Position numbers and translations under genes: made by a program. A stretch of 64,000 nucleotides of DNA from Pseudoflavonifractor intestinihominis (lineage in GTDB: Bacteria; Bacillota; Clostridia; Oscillospirales; Oscillospiraceae): NCBI RefSeq assembly GCF_040096055.1, contig NZ_JBBMFK010000004.1, positions 124,001 through 188,000 on the forward strand, read 5' to 3'. The notes under the pieces were generated by a model that searched no databases, was not told the DNA's origin, and saw nothing but the letters and a program-made list of their open reading frames with translations. Positions 24,811-33,911 of the stretch are shown here, piece by piece (the stretch's first letter is position 1; each line of letters opens with the position of its first letter).

Positions 24811-24842
24811 CGGCGGCAGAGGGGAGATTCCCTCTGCCGCCG
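24811..24842 (-). terminator. Terminator after the sigma-like gene
   Basis: GC-rich stem 24811-24823/24829-24842 followed on the minus strand by TTTTCTTG. Confidence 0.75.
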
Positions 24843-24887
24843 CGGCGGGCCGGAAGCGTCAGCGAAGGGGGCGGTCTGTGCCGGAGC

Positions 24888-25883
24888 TCACTCGTAGACC
24901 AGACCGTCCCCGGAATCACTGGAGTTCTCCGCTTCACCGGCGCCGCCGGCATCCGTGCTGCTCCCGTCGGCGCCAGTGCTGTCGGCATCCGTGCCGCTCC
25001 CGTCGGCGCCGGTGCTGTCGGTATCCGTGCCGTTTGTGTCAGCGTCGGTGCTGTCGGTGGCTGTGGGCGTCTCGGACGCCTGGACGGATTCGGAGGGGCT
25101 GGCCGACGGGTCGGTCTGGCCGGCGCTCCCGCCCACGGCCACCGAGACCCCCACGATCAGGCACACCGCCACCAGAAGGGCGGCGGCCAGGATGGAATTC
25201 CTGGTCCGTTTTTTCTTCTTCCTGTCCAGGAAGGGCTGGCAGATGTTGTCGATGCCCATCTGGACGGTAATGGTGACGGTCCTGGGGATGGAGACCGCCT
25301 GGGGCTGTTCCAGCAGGGCCTGGTGGAAGGCCTCCGCCGTCATGGACACGCCCTCCTGGTCCGGGGCCAGGGCCAGGATACGGCTGATGTTGGCCTCCTC
25401 CGCCTGGAGCGCCAGCCGGACGGTCTCGGTGGTGGTGTTGAAGAGCTTGGCGATGCGCATGTCGTCGTACCCGAACACCCCGTGGAGCAGATAGATGAAG
25501 CGGTGGAGGGGCGGCAGGTTTTTCAGGACTATCTCCCAGGGCGCTCCGCTGAGGGACATCTTCCCGGCATCGTAGGGGGTGTTGATGAAGTTCCGGTTGA
25601 CGGGGACCCGGAAGGCCTTGGCGTTCTTTCTGGCCGTCTGGGCCTTGCAGTAGTTGACCGCCTTCTTGGTGACCGTGTCCCTGAAATCCTGCTCTGAGAT
25701 GACCTGCCCGGACACCACCAGCTCCCACATGGCCTTGAACACGTGGGACACGGCGTTACAGGCGGCGTTTTCGTCCAGGAGCAGGGCCTGGCACAGAAAC
25801 ATGATCCGGTCCTTGTTCTGCTCATAAAGGGTGCGCATCGCCTCGGGGCTGCCCTTGCGGGCGCTGTCTGTGATTTCTGCCAT
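24888..25883 (-). CDS. Membrane-anchored sigma-70-like protein with low-complexity outer tail
   Basis: A 331-residue protein. Residues 1-180 look like an ECF sigma factor: a region 2-like block near MRTLYEQNKDRIMFLCQALL and a region 4-like helix-turn-helix in YDDMRIAKLFNTTTETVRLAL. A basic KKKKRTRN stop-transfer segment and one membrane helix (about 223-245) follow, then about 80 residues rich in Asp, Ser, Thr and Gly with a tandem repeat. ATG 25883 is preferred to an upstream TTG. I read it as a sigma factor tethered to the membrane, or a sigma-like sensor; its promoter targets are unknown. Confidence 0.65.
   Translation of the reverse strand: MAEITDSARKGSPEAMRTLYEQNKDRIMFLCQALLLDENAACNAVSHVFKAMWELVVSGQVISEQDFRDTVTKKAVNYCKAQTARKNAKAFRVPVNRNFINTPYDAGKMSLSGAPWEIVLKNLPPLHRFIYLLHGVFGYDDMRIAKLFNTTTETVRLALQAEEANISRILALAPDQEGVSMTAEAFHQALLEQPQAVSIPRTVTITVQMGIDNICQPFLDRKKKKRTRNSILAAALLVAVCLIVGVSVAVGGSAGQTDPSASPSESVQASETPTATDSTDADTNGTDTDSTGADGSGTDADSTGADGSSTDAGGAGEAENSSDSGDGLVYE
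24961..25032 (-). repeat. 36-base tandem repeat in the sigma-like gene tail
   Basis: Two units, 24961-24996 and 24997-25032, differ at only two positions and encode a 12-residue acidic Ser/Thr-rich unit. A worn third unit follows to about 25065. The in-frame repeat length allows the tail to change size without a frameshift. Confidence 0.85.
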
Positions 25884-26003
25884 GGTATTCAACCTCTCTT
25901 GTTCTGGGATATCACGCCTCCGGCGCAGTTCTCCCGGCTATCATACGCCCCCGGACTAAAGCCGGACTAAAGGCTGCCGCCGGAAGATGGAAAAGAGAAA
26001 AAA

Positions 26004-26033
26004 GCCGGCAGAATGAGGATTCATTCTGCCGGC
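26004..26033 (-). terminator. Terminator after the acidic lipoprotein gene
   Basis: Thirteen-base perfect stem 26004-26016/26021-26033, followed on the minus strand by TTTTTTCTC. Confidence 0.85.
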
Positions 26034-26047
26034 CCGGAAGGGGGAGG

Positions 26048-26713
26048 TCAGGCCGCGGCGGTGACCAGGGTGGAGTCACCGCTGTCGGCGGAGGGGGTGC
26101 CGGTGGGTTCGGGGGAGGCGTCGGAGCCGTTCTCCGCATCGCCGGAGGTACTGCCGTCCTGGGCGGCGTCGCTGCCGCCGTCCTCTGTGGCGCTGCCGCC
26201 GTCCTGTGCATCAGAGCTGCCGTCGCCCTCTGTGGCGTCCTCAGACTGGGTGGGGGCGGTGTAGTCCAGGACGATGAACTCCTGGATGCCGTCCTCCGTG
26301 GCGGTGACGGCGATGATGTCCCCCACGGTCACGCCGTCCGCGGTGGTGCTGTACAGGATGCCGGAAGACACGTACTCAAACACCGCGTCCGAGTCCAGAA
26401 TGACGGTCTCGGAGCTGCCCGTGTCGGTGAGGACGGCGGAGCCCAGGTCGGTGTAGTCGGTGATCTCCGTGTCCGACTGGTAGACGCTGAGCCTGATGTA
26501 GGAGTCGCTGACGTAGGTCACTTCGCCGATCAGGTCCTCAGTTTCGGCGGCGTCCGTTCCGGTGGCGGCGTCGGCGGCCTCCGAGCTGACCGGGGTGTTT
26601 GTGCCGCCGTCCGCCGTGTCGTTCTCCGCCGTATCCGTCCCGCAGCCCGCAAGCAGGCCGATACACACAAGAGCCGTCAAAAGGGTGAAAAGTCGTCTGG
26701 TATTGTGTTTCAT
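26048..26713 (-). CDS. Putative lipoprotein with acidic low-complexity ends
   Basis: A 221-residue exported protein with lipobox LLAGC (Cys at residue 24). A Thr/Asp/Ala-rich linker, a central domain (about 60-155, with EVTYVSDSYIRLSVYQ and DGVTVGDIIAVTATED) and an Asp/Gly/Ser-rich tail follow. The core looks like a small OB/beta domain, of no family I can name. The tail composition resembles that of the sigma-like protein next door, so the two may act together at the cell surface. Confidence 0.7.
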   Translation of the reverse strand: MKHNTRRLFTLLTALVCIGLLAGCGTDTAENDTADGGTNTPVSSEAADAATGTDAAETEDLIGEVTYVSDSYIRLSVYQSDTEITDYTDLGSAVLTDTGSSETVILDSDAVFEYVSSGILYSTTADGVTVGDIIAVTATEDGIQEFIVLDYTAPTQSEDATEGDGSSDAQDGGSATEDGGSDAAQDGSTSGDAENGSDASPEPTGTPSADSGDSTLVTAAA

Positions 26714-26890
26714 GCAGCAACCTTCTTTCTTGGGTCTGGTTGATGGAGTGGAGCGGCCTCTCTTCCGGCCGCAGGTACAGCATAAGGCCGGGCGCTAAAG
26801 GCATGCTAAAATTTTTCGTGAACAAACTGTGAATCCAGCTGTAAAAAGCCGGGAAAATCAAAACATTTTGTAAACGAAACGGTCCGCACG

Positions 26891-26919
26891 TTGATACCGG
26901 ACCGGCGGGAGACTATAAT
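26891..26919 (+). promoter_or_regulatory. Promoter of the two-component operon
   Basis: TTGATA (26891-26896), 17 bases, TATAAT (26914-26919). The 281-base gap 26714-26994 otherwise holds only this promoter and the leader. Confidence 0.75.
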
Positions 26920-26994
26920 AGGCACAGGAAAGAAACAAAGGGAGAGAAGCGGCGCGCAGCTCAGAACATCACCCAGGAAAGGCGGGTTGGGCTT

Positions 26995-27669
26995 ATGCGG
27001 CTGCTTGTGGCAGAGGACGACCTGAAGCTGCTGAAATCCCTCAAGCACATCTTCGAGAAGAACAAGTACATGGTGGACGCGGTGTCCACCGGAACGGACG
27101 CCCTGGCCTATGCCGAGACGGAGGAGTACGACGGCATGGCGCTGGACATCATGATGCCCGGTCTGGACGGCATGGCGGTGCTGCGGCAGGTGCGGGGCCA
27201 GGGCATCTCCACCCCCGCCCTGTTCCTGACGGCCAGGACCGAGGTGGACCAGCGGGTGGAGGGGCTGGACGCGGGGGCGGACGACTACCTGTCCAAGCCC
27301 TTCTCCACCTCCGAGCTGCTGGCCCGGGTGCGGGCCATGCTGCGGCGGAAGGACAACTACGTGCCCGATCTGGTGCGGGTGGGGGATCTGGTGCTCAACC
27401 GGTCCACCTACGAGCTCAGCTGCAACGGGCTGACCCAGGCCCTCAGCGGCAGGGAGTTCCAGATCATGGAGATGCTGATCCAGCGGCCCAGCTTCATCGT
27501 CACCGCCGACGAGTTTCTCGCTCACGTGTGGGGCTGGGACAGCGAGGTGGACATCAGCGTGGTGTGGGTGCACATCTCCAACCTGCGGAAAAAGCTGGCG
27601 GCCCTGAAGGCCCCTGTGACCATCCGCTTTGTCCGCAACGCGGGGTACACCCTGGAGCAGGAAGCATGA
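26995..27669 (+). CDS. OmpR-family response regulator
   Basis: A 224-residue two-domain regulator. The receiver domain (1-118) has the acidic pair in AEDD, the phospho-acceptor Asp at ALDIMMPG (residue 51) and the Lys in LSKPF. The winged-helix DNA-binding domain (about 128-222) carries SGREFQIMEML and VWVHISNLRKKL. Its stop overlaps the kinase start by four bases, so they are a coupled pair. Targets unknown; the neighbouring sigma-like and lipoprotein genes are candidates. Confidence 0.95.
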   Translation: MRLLVAEDDLKLLKSLKHIFEKNKYMVDAVSTGTDALAYAETEEYDGMALDIMMPGLDGMAVLRQVRGQGISTPALFLTARTEVDQRVEGLDAGADDYLSKPFSTSELLARVRAMLRRKDNYVPDLVRVGDLVLNRSTYELSCNGLTQALSGREFQIMEMLIQRPSFIVTADEFLAHVWGWDSEVDISVVWVHISNLRKKLAALKAPVTIRFVRNAGYTLEQEA

Positions 27670-28889
27670 TCGACCGGCTGAGAAAGAAGTTCATCCGGAT
27701 CTGCATGCTGTCCTTTGTGACGGTGTTTTTCCTCCTCTTTGCGGTCATCTATCTGTTCACCGAGGTCCAGACCAGCGCACGGCTGGACACCCTGGCCGAC
27801 CTGGTGTCGGAGAACGACGGCATTTTCCCGGACTTTGAGCAGTTCGGGCCGGAGGCGGGGCAGATCCTGCCGCCGGACGGGGTGAACCAGGAGTCCCCCT
27901 TCACCACCCGGTTCTTCACCGTCCGCTTTGACGGGGACGGGGAGCTGGACTCGGTGGACATCCGGGCCATTGCCAGCGTCAGCGGGGAGGAGGCCCAGGC
28001 CTACGCCTCCGCCGCCCTGGAGAAGGGGAAGGAGCGGGGCTGGATCGGAAACTTCCGCTACAAGGTGTACGCCGTATCGGGCGGCACGGCGGTGGTGTTC
28101 ATCAACGGCGCTGACACCAGGGAGCTGAACCAGCGCTTTCTGCTGACCGCCTCCTCGGTGTTTGTGGCGGGCAGCGTGGTGGTGCTGCTGCTGGTGATTC
28201 TGATCTCCAGGCGGGCGGTGAAGCCGGCCGTGGAGAGCTACCAGAAGCAGAAGCAGTTCGTCACCGACGCCAACCACGAGCTCAAGACCCCCCTGACCCT
28301 GATCCGCACCAACCTGGACATCATGGAGTCGGAGAACGGGCCCAATGAGTGGCTCAGCGACATCCGGGAGGAGACGGGCATCATGACCGAGCTGGTGAAC
28401 CGGCTGGTGATGCTCAGCCGGATGGACGAGGACCAGAGCACCCTGGAGATGGCCCGCTTCAGCCTGAGCGAGGCAGTGGGCGAGACGGCGGCGGCCTTTG
28501 CCGGGACGATCCGGGAGAAGGGCATGACCCTGGAGCAGGACGTGCCGCCGTGGGTGACCTGTACCGGAGACGAGGCCGCCATCCGACAGCTGCTCTCCAT
28601 CCTCATGGACAACGCGGTGAAATACTGCGACAGGGGCGGCGTTATCCGGGTGGGGCTGTCCGGCGGGCGGCGGGCGGTGCTGACCGTGGACAACACCTAT
28701 GAGGAGGTGGGCAGCATCCAGCTGGACCGCCTCTTTGACCGGTTCTACCGGGCGGACAGGGCCAGGACCTACGGCAGCGGGTTCGGCGTGGGGCTGTCCA
28801 TCGCCAAGGCCATTGTGGAGAAGCACCGGGGTGAGATCGGCGTCTTCAACCTGGACGGCCGGACCATCCGCTTCCGGGTAAAGCTGTAA
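27666..28889 (+). CDS. Sensor histidine kinase
   Basis: A 407-residue membrane kinase partnered with the response regulator. Helix 1 is at about 12-35, an outer sensor region spans about 36-158, helix 2 is at about 162-182. The phospho-accepting His lies in DANHELKTPLT; the N box is DNAVKYC, the G box GSGFGVGLSIAK. The outer sensor is a short PAS-like or unassigned fold, so the signal cannot be named. A terminator follows at once. Confidence 0.95.
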   Translation: MIDRLRKKFIRICMLSFVTVFFLLFAVIYLFTEVQTSARLDTLADLVSENDGIFPDFEQFGPEAGQILPPDGVNQESPFTTRFFTVRFDGDGELDSVDIRAIASVSGEEAQAYASAALEKGKERGWIGNFRYKVYAVSGGTAVVFINGADTRELNQRFLLTASSVFVAGSVVVLLLVILISRRAVKPAVESYQKQKQFVTDANHELKTPLTLIRTNLDIMESENGPNEWLSDIREETGIMTELVNRLVMLSRMDEDQSTLEMARFSLSEAVGETAAAFAGTIREKGMTLEQDVPPWVTCTGDEAAIRQLLSILMDNAVKYCDRGGVIRVGLSGGRRAVLTVDNTYEEVGSIQLDRLFDRFYRADRARTYGSGFGVGLSIAKAIVEKHRGEIGVFNLDGRTIRFRVKL

Positions 28890-28892
28890 TAC

Positions 28893-28928
28893 AAAAAACC
28901 AGGACCGCAGAAGCGGTCCTGGTTTTTT
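28893..28928. terminator. Bidirectional terminator
   Basis: Sixteen-base stem 28893-28908/28913-28928 with A6 and T6 ends. Confidence 0.9.
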
Positions 28929-28947
28929 GCGCTGTGTTGGGCTCTGT

Positions 28948-30357
28948 TTAGAGGACGATGGCGTTGACCGCCTCGATGAGGTCCACCACAGAGGAACGGG
29001 AGACCAGGGAGACGGGCTCGCCGTCCACCACGGCCAGGCACTGCTCGCCGTCGTAGCGGTACAGCTGGATCCGGATCTCCGGGTAGTCCTCGCTGTCCAG
29101 ATGGACGGTCAGGCTGATCTCCTCCTTCTCGGTGGGCGCCTCGCCGGTGAAGCTGGAGGCGGTCAGGGCCTCCAGGGCGTCCCGTAGGTCGTCAATCTCA
29201 ATCTCCTCGCCGTCATAGGAGAAGGCCCTGCTGTCGCCGGCGCCCTGGGAGGTGATGGTATAGGCCGCGTCCTCCAGGGTGATGTCCAGACCGGTCACGT
29301 CGGCAAAGTCGGCGTAGAACACCTCCTGGTGCCGAAGGTCGTCGTAGGAGGCGGCCATCAGCTCCTTGTACTGGGTGCCGGTGATCTGGTAGATGATCTT
29401 GGACTCGCCGATGCGCGCATAGGCGGTGATGTCGGCGTCGTCCTCCTCAGTGGACTGCGCATCCTCCGCCGCGCTCCGCTCGTCGGGGTCCCGGCTGACG
29501 CTGATGGTAAAGACAACGGGTTCGGCGGCCTCCTTGCCGTCCTCGTCCGTCTCGGGGGTGTAGGTGACGGCCACGGTCAGCTCCGGGTCGTCCAGGCCGT
29601 AGGTCGCCAGGTCCTCCTCACCGGCGTTGTAGGTCACATAGTCGGTGGGGCTCAGGCTGGTGATGCCGCTCAGGTAGCTGGTGACCAGGGCGGTGTCCAG
29701 GGGCAGGTAGGTCCCGTCCTGCTCCTTGAAGTACACGTCGTCGGCGCAGTAGGAGTAGCCGCTGTCCTCCTGATAAATGACCTGGTAGGAGTCGCTGCCG
29801 GTGAACTGGATGGACGTCACCTGATTAAAGTCGGGGGTCTCGTCGTTGGCGATCAGGTCGCTGAGCTCCACGTCAAAGGTGTCCAGGGGGTCCTCCTGGA
29901 CCAGGTACACGTTGCCGTCCCCGATGGACACATACCGCTGGGCGTCCATGGTGCTGTAGTCCCCCAGCTGGATCTCGTAGCTGGCGTCCTCGGTGGCCAG
30001 ATCGATGGTGCAGGTGGGGTCGTCCAGGCCGTACTGGGCGAAGTCGGTGACGTCGTGGATGATGAAGGCGGCGCCGAAGGCCTGGAAGGGCTCCAGCAGG
30101 TTATTGATTTTCTCCTCATCCACCGGGAAGGCCTCGTCCCCGTCGTAGAGCCAGGCGCCGTCCTTGTGGAAGGCCAGGCTCTCCCCGTCGTAGGTCCAGG
30201 AGAGGGACTGGACCGTGCTGGAGTCCACCTCCAGGATAATCTCGTCGGTGTTCTGAATGAGCTCCTGCTGCTCCTGGTAGTGCATGACGGCAAAGGCGGC
30301 GACGCACACCACCGCCAGCACCCCCAGCAGGATATAGATCCGTTTAGCCCGCTTCAT
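28948..30357 (-). CDS. DUF4340 domain protein of the Gld-type ABC operon
   Basis: A 469-residue protein with an N-terminal membrane anchor (about 7-25) and a large outer part made of two DUF4340 repeats: SLSWTYDGESLAFHKDG and YGLDDPTCTIDL in the first, then LATYGLDDPELTVAVTY in the second. DUF4340 proteins are the usual last member of GldA/F/G-like ABC clusters. It overlaps the GldG-like gene by 14 bases. Role: probable extracytoplasmic accessory of the exporter. Confidence 0.85.
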   Translation of the reverse strand: MKRAKRIYILLGVLAVVCVAAFAVMHYQEQQELIQNTDEIILEVDSSTVQSLSWTYDGESLAFHKDGAWLYDGDEAFPVDEEKINNLLEPFQAFGAAFIIHDVTDFAQYGLDDPTCTIDLATEDASYEIQLGDYSTMDAQRYVSIGDGNVYLVQEDPLDTFDVELSDLIANDETPDFNQVTSIQFTGSDSYQVIYQEDSGYSYCADDVYFKEQDGTYLPLDTALVTSYLSGITSLSPTDYVTYNAGEEDLATYGLDDPELTVAVTYTPETDEDGKEAAEPVVFTISVSRDPDERSAAEDAQSTEEDDADITAYARIGESKIIYQITGTQYKELMAASYDDLRHQEVFYADFADVTGLDITLEDAAYTITSQGAGDSRAFSYDGEEIEIDDLRDALEALTASSFTGEAPTEKEEISLTVHLDSEDYPEIRIQLYRYDGEQCLAVVDGEPVSLVSRSSVVDLIEAVNAIVL

Positions 30358-31789
30358 TCTGAAGCCTCCTTCTTCTCACAATCACGCCAATGCCGATGCC
30401 CAGATAGGCCAGGGGGAACACGCCGATCATCAGCACCTTCAGCAGGGAGGCGGTGGAGCTGCTGATATTCAGGTAGTTGTAGTTGAGGGACTTGCTGCGG
30501 ATGGCCATGGCCTCCCGCTCGCCGATGAGGGAGGACAGGGCGTTCATGGCCAGGTCGGAGTTGGCGCCGGAGGAGAAGGCGTTGTACATGTCCTCCAGGA
30601 AGGCGGAGGAGGTGAACCACACCATCTGCCCCTCGCTGCCGCAGTCCACGGACACCGCCACGGCGAAGGGGCCGTCAATGTCCCCGTCCTCCTTCTCGTA
30701 GGTCTCCAGGTCGTAGCCCGCAATTTTGCTGAAGGAGGCGTCGGAGGTGGTCATCAGGGCGGTGACGGCGCTGTCGGCGCCGCTCATATCCAGGCCCAGG
30801 GAGATGGGCATGATGGGGTAGTAGTGCTCGTCGATGAGGGAGTCGGTGATGTCGCTGCTGGCCATGTCGGGCAGCAGCACGTAGGGCTGGAGGGTGTAGT
30901 GCTCCCGGTCGGACTCCACCACGATGCCCTCCCGGGGCTCCACGCCGTAGTCGGTCAGCAGGCTGTACAGGTTGTCCAGGCTGCCGTCCTCCACCGGCCC
31001 GGCCACCACCAGCAGCTTGCCGCCGTTCTGGGTGTACTGGGCCAGCATATCCTTCTCCTCGGTGGAGATGTCGGAGGAGGGGGCGTAGATCATGATGCAG
31101 TCGGCCTCCTCGGGGATCTCGTCCACCGTCAGCAGGGAGAGGGTGTTCACCTCGATGTTCTCCTTCTCAATCTGGTCGCTGAAGGTGGCGGGCAGCTCCT
31201 GCTCACCGTGGCCCTCCAGCACGTAGAGCTGGGGCAGGTCCTCGGTGACCACGTAGTCGATGGCGGAGGTGATGGCGCCCTCGCCGTCAAAGGAGGTGTT
31301 GTAGGAGTAGGAGTACATGTCCGCCTCCTGGATATAGATGTCGTCATAGCTGATGAAGCGGCTGCGGTCCCCGCACTCCACCACCAGGCTGTTGTTCTGC
31401 ACCGTCTCGTCGGTGTACTGCTCGGCAAAGGTGGGGTACACGTCCGGGTTCTTCTTGACCACCGAGATGTGGTCGGACAGGCTCTCGTACTTGTTGAGCA
31501 GATTCTCGATGATGTCGTCCTCCTCGCCGGACTGGACGATCCAGTAGATGGTCACGTCCTGTTCCAGGGCGTTGACCACCACCTTGGTGTTGCTGGTGAT
31601 GGAGTAGAGCTTGGCGGAGCTGATATCGTATTTGGTCAGGGTGGTGGGCAGGGCGGACACCAGCACATTCACCGCGATGAGAATGGCCAGCACCACCGCC
31701 GTGATAATCAGGGAGTAGGAGCCGCCCTGAAAGGCGATGCGGTTTCTCGCCGCCTGCTCCCCGTCCCCATGGAGCTTCCAGCGCTTCAT
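30344..31789 (-). CDS. GldG-like ABC auxiliary protein
   Basis: A 481-residue membrane protein of the ABC_transp_aux/GldG family. An N-terminal helix (about 25-45) leads to a large outer domain (YWIVQSGEEDDIIENLLNKY, LYVLEGHGEQELP, LLVVAGPVEDGSLDNLYSLL) and a C-terminal helix near 455-475 that ends in RRRR. In Bacteroidetes GldG is part of a transporter linked to gliding; in Firmicutes this cluster is non-motile and its cargo is unknown. Its start overlaps the permease stop by one base. Confidence 0.85.
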   Translation of the reverse strand: MKRWKLHGDGEQAARNRIAFQGGSYSLIITAVVLAILIAVNVLVSALPTTLTKYDISSAKLYSITSNTKVVVNALEQDVTIYWIVQSGEEDDIIENLLNKYESLSDHISVVKKNPDVYPTFAEQYTDETVQNNSLVVECGDRSRFISYDDIYIQEADMYSYSYNTSFDGEGAITSAIDYVVTEDLPQLYVLEGHGEQELPATFSDQIEKENIEVNTLSLLTVDEIPEEADCIMIYAPSSDISTEEKDMLAQYTQNGGKLLVVAGPVEDGSLDNLYSLLTDYGVEPREGIVVESDREHYTLQPYVLLPDMASSDITDSLIDEHYYPIMPISLGLDMSGADSAVTALMTTSDASFSKIAGYDLETYEKEDGDIDGPFAVAVSVDCGSEGQMVWFTSSAFLEDMYNAFSSGANSDLAMNALSSLIGEREAMAIRSKSLNYNYLNISSSTASLLKVLMIGVFPLAYLGIGIGVIVRRRRLQNEAG

Positions 31790-32652
31790 CAGTTGTACCT
31801 CCGTTTCTCAAGGGACTGGACCGAAAGGAAGAGGAAAAATCCGATCACAGACAGGTAGTACACAATGGCGGTCATGTCGAACACGCCGTTGACAAAGGCG
31901 CTGAACCGCTCGAAGAGGGAGAGCTGCTTCATGATGGCGGGCAGCAGGCCCTCGAACAGGGAGGCGTCCACAAAGCAGGTCACGCACACCGCCACCGCCA
32001 GCACCAGACTCACGCCGTAGGCCAGCAGCTCGTTTTTGGTCAGGTACCGGATGAGGGCGCCCAGGGCCAGGATGAGGACGGCCAGGGCCACCACCGAGCC
32101 GAAGGCGGTGGAGGACACGTACTCGGACAGGCTGACGCTGTAGTAATTGAACAGGATGACCGCGATGCCGATGCCGGCGGCCAGGCCCTGGTTGTCGGTC
32201 AGGCAGGAGATGAACACCCCCAGGGCCATGAGGGCGGCGCCCATCATGAAGATGGCGAACAGGGAGCCGTAGGAGGTGGGCAGGTAGACCTCGCCGAACT
32301 GGGCGAAGATCAGGGGGTAGATGGAGATGATGGCCAGGGGGATGAGGTAGACCACCAGCAGGGCCAGGTACTTGCCCGCGATGACCTGGGTGGTGGTGAT
32401 GGGCAGGGAGTAGAGCAGCTGGTCGGTCTTCTGCTTGCGCTCCTCGGCGATGACCCGCATGGTCAGGATGGGCACGATGACCACGAACACGATGCTGCCG
32501 AAGCTGAGCACGTACTCGAAATTGCTCACCGCGGCCTGGAGATTGTACAGCATGGAGCCGATGCCCGCGATGGCCAGCAGGAAGGCCCCGAACACGTAGG
32601 CGGTGAAGGAGTGGAAATAGTTCCTCAATTCATGTTTCAGTACCGCTGTCAT
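31789..32652 (-). CDS. ABC-2 type permease (GldF-like)
   Basis: A 287-residue permease with six or seven membrane helices. The N-terminus LKHELRNYFHSFTAYVFGAFL and the loop EERKQKTDQLLYSLPITTTQVIAGKYLA are those of the ABC2_membrane family associated with GldA/GldG. It starts within the ATPase stop (ATGA overlap), so subunits are made in step. Confidence 0.9.
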   Translation of the reverse strand: MTAVLKHELRNYFHSFTAYVFGAFLLAIAGIGSMLYNLQAAVSNFEYVLSFGSIVFVVIVPILTMRVIAEERKQKTDQLLYSLPITTTQVIAGKYLALLVVYLIPLAIISIYPLIFAQFGEVYLPTSYGSLFAIFMMGAALMALGVFISCLTDNQGLAAGIGIAVILFNYYSVSLSEYVSSTAFGSVVALAVLILALGALIRYLTKNELLAYGVSLVLAVAVCVTCFVDASLFEGLLPAIMKQLSLFERFSAFVNGVFDMTAIVYYLSVIGFFLFLSVQSLEKRRYN

Positions 32653-33722
32653 AGCTGATCTGCCTCACTTTCTGTACCGGCGGACTGGGCGTCCCCATCT
32701 TGCGGCGGCCCTTCCGGCGGCTGCTCCGCCCGGGGCCCCTCCGGCGCCGGATTGTCCGGCGCCCCCGCGCCCGGCTGGCCGGGGTCGCCCCCCTCGGTCA
32801 GCTCGATGAAGATGTCCTCCAGGCTGGCCTTCTTCAGAGACAGCTCCAGCAGGGCCTGCCTCCGGTCCGCGAAGGCGAAGAACAGCTGACGGGACACCTC
32901 GTAGATGTCGCTGCTGTCGGTCTTCACCCGGGCGGACACCAGCCCGTTCTCCTTTTCGTCCAGCTGTACGCCGGAGATGTGCTCCACGCCGGAGAGAATG
33001 TCCGTCACCTGCTCCGCCTCCGCGTCGGTGGTGAAGACGATCTCATTGGAGGACAGCAGGCTCCTCTCCAGGTTGTCCGGCTCGTCAAAGGCCACCAGCT
33101 TGCCGTGGGCGATGATGAGGATCTTTTCGCAGATGGCCTGGACCTCCGAGAGGATGTGGGAGCTGAGGATGACGGTGTGCTCCTGGCCCAGCTGCTTGAT
33201 GAGATCCCGGATCTCGATGATCTGGATGGGGTCCAGGCCCACGGTGGGCTCGTCCAGAATGATGACCCTGGGGCTGCCCAGCAGGGCCTGGGCGATGCCC
33301 ACCCGCTGCTTGTAGCCCTTGGACAGGGCGGAGATGCGGCGGCTGCGTACGTCCTGGATCTTCACCTGGGCGATGACCCGGTCGATCTGCTCCTCCAGCT
33401 CCTTGCCCCGCAGGCCCTTGGCCTCGCCCACGAACCGCAGGTACTCCTCCGGCGTCTCGTTCATGTAGAGGGGCGGCTGCTCGGGGAGATAGCCGATCAG
33501 TTTCTTTGCCTTGTTGGCGTCCTCGAAGATGTCGTAGCCGCCCACCTCCACCTTGCCCGAGGTGGCGGAGAGACAGCCGGTCATCATGTTCATGGTGGTG
33601 GTCTTGCCCGCGCCGTTGGGGCCCAGGAAGCCGTAGACATGCCCCTCGTCGATCTCGAATGAGAGGTCGTCCACCGCCAGAAAGTCGCCGTAGTACTTGG
33701 TCAGATGCTCAACTTTTATCAT
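32649..33722 (-). CDS. ABC transporter ATP-binding protein (GldA-like)
   Basis: A 357-residue ATPase. Walker A GPNGAGKTTT (about 35-44), signature LSKGYKQRVGIAQ, Walker B VIILDEPTVGLDP and the switch His in ILSSHILSEV are intact. After the normal end near residue 305 it carries about 50 extra residues rich in Pro, Gly, Glu and Ala, which is not usual for the family and may be a disordered docking tail. First gene of a four-gene exporter operon (ATPase, permease, GldG-like, DUF4340). Confidence 0.92.
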   Translation of the reverse strand: MIKVEHLTKYYGDFLAVDDLSFEIDEGHVYGFLGPNGAGKTTTMNMMTGCLSATSGKVEVGGYDIFEDANKAKKLIGYLPEQPPLYMNETPEEYLRFVGEAKGLRGKELEEQIDRVIAQVKIQDVRSRRISALSKGYKQRVGIAQALLGSPRVIILDEPTVGLDPIQIIEIRDLIKQLGQEHTVILSSHILSEVQAICEKILIIAHGKLVAFDEPDNLERSLLSSNEIVFTTDAEAEQVTDILSGVEHISGVQLDEKENGLVSARVKTDSSDIYEVSRQLFFAFADRRQALLELSLKKASLEDIFIELTEGGDPGQPGAGAPDNPAPEGPRAEQPPEGPPQDGDAQSAGTESEADQL

Positions 33723-33841
33723 TGCGGAACCTCCTCGCCGTTGATGGCGGTTTCCGGGCGGCCTGAGCCGCCCATACCTGATTCAATATAGTGCGCTGCC
33801 CTAAATTGGCGCTAAAGAAACGGACGGTGAGAAAAAAATAA

Positions 33842-33878
33842 GGACGCGGCCGGCTGCACTGGGCAGCCGGCCGCGTCC
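33842..33878 (-). terminator. Terminator after the sulfotransferase gene
   Basis: Perfect 16-base stem 33842-33857/33863-33878 followed on the minus strand by TTATTTTTTT. Confidence 0.9.
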
Positions 33879-33911
33879 GAGCGGGAGGAGTATGTGAAAA
33901 ACGGCGGGCAA

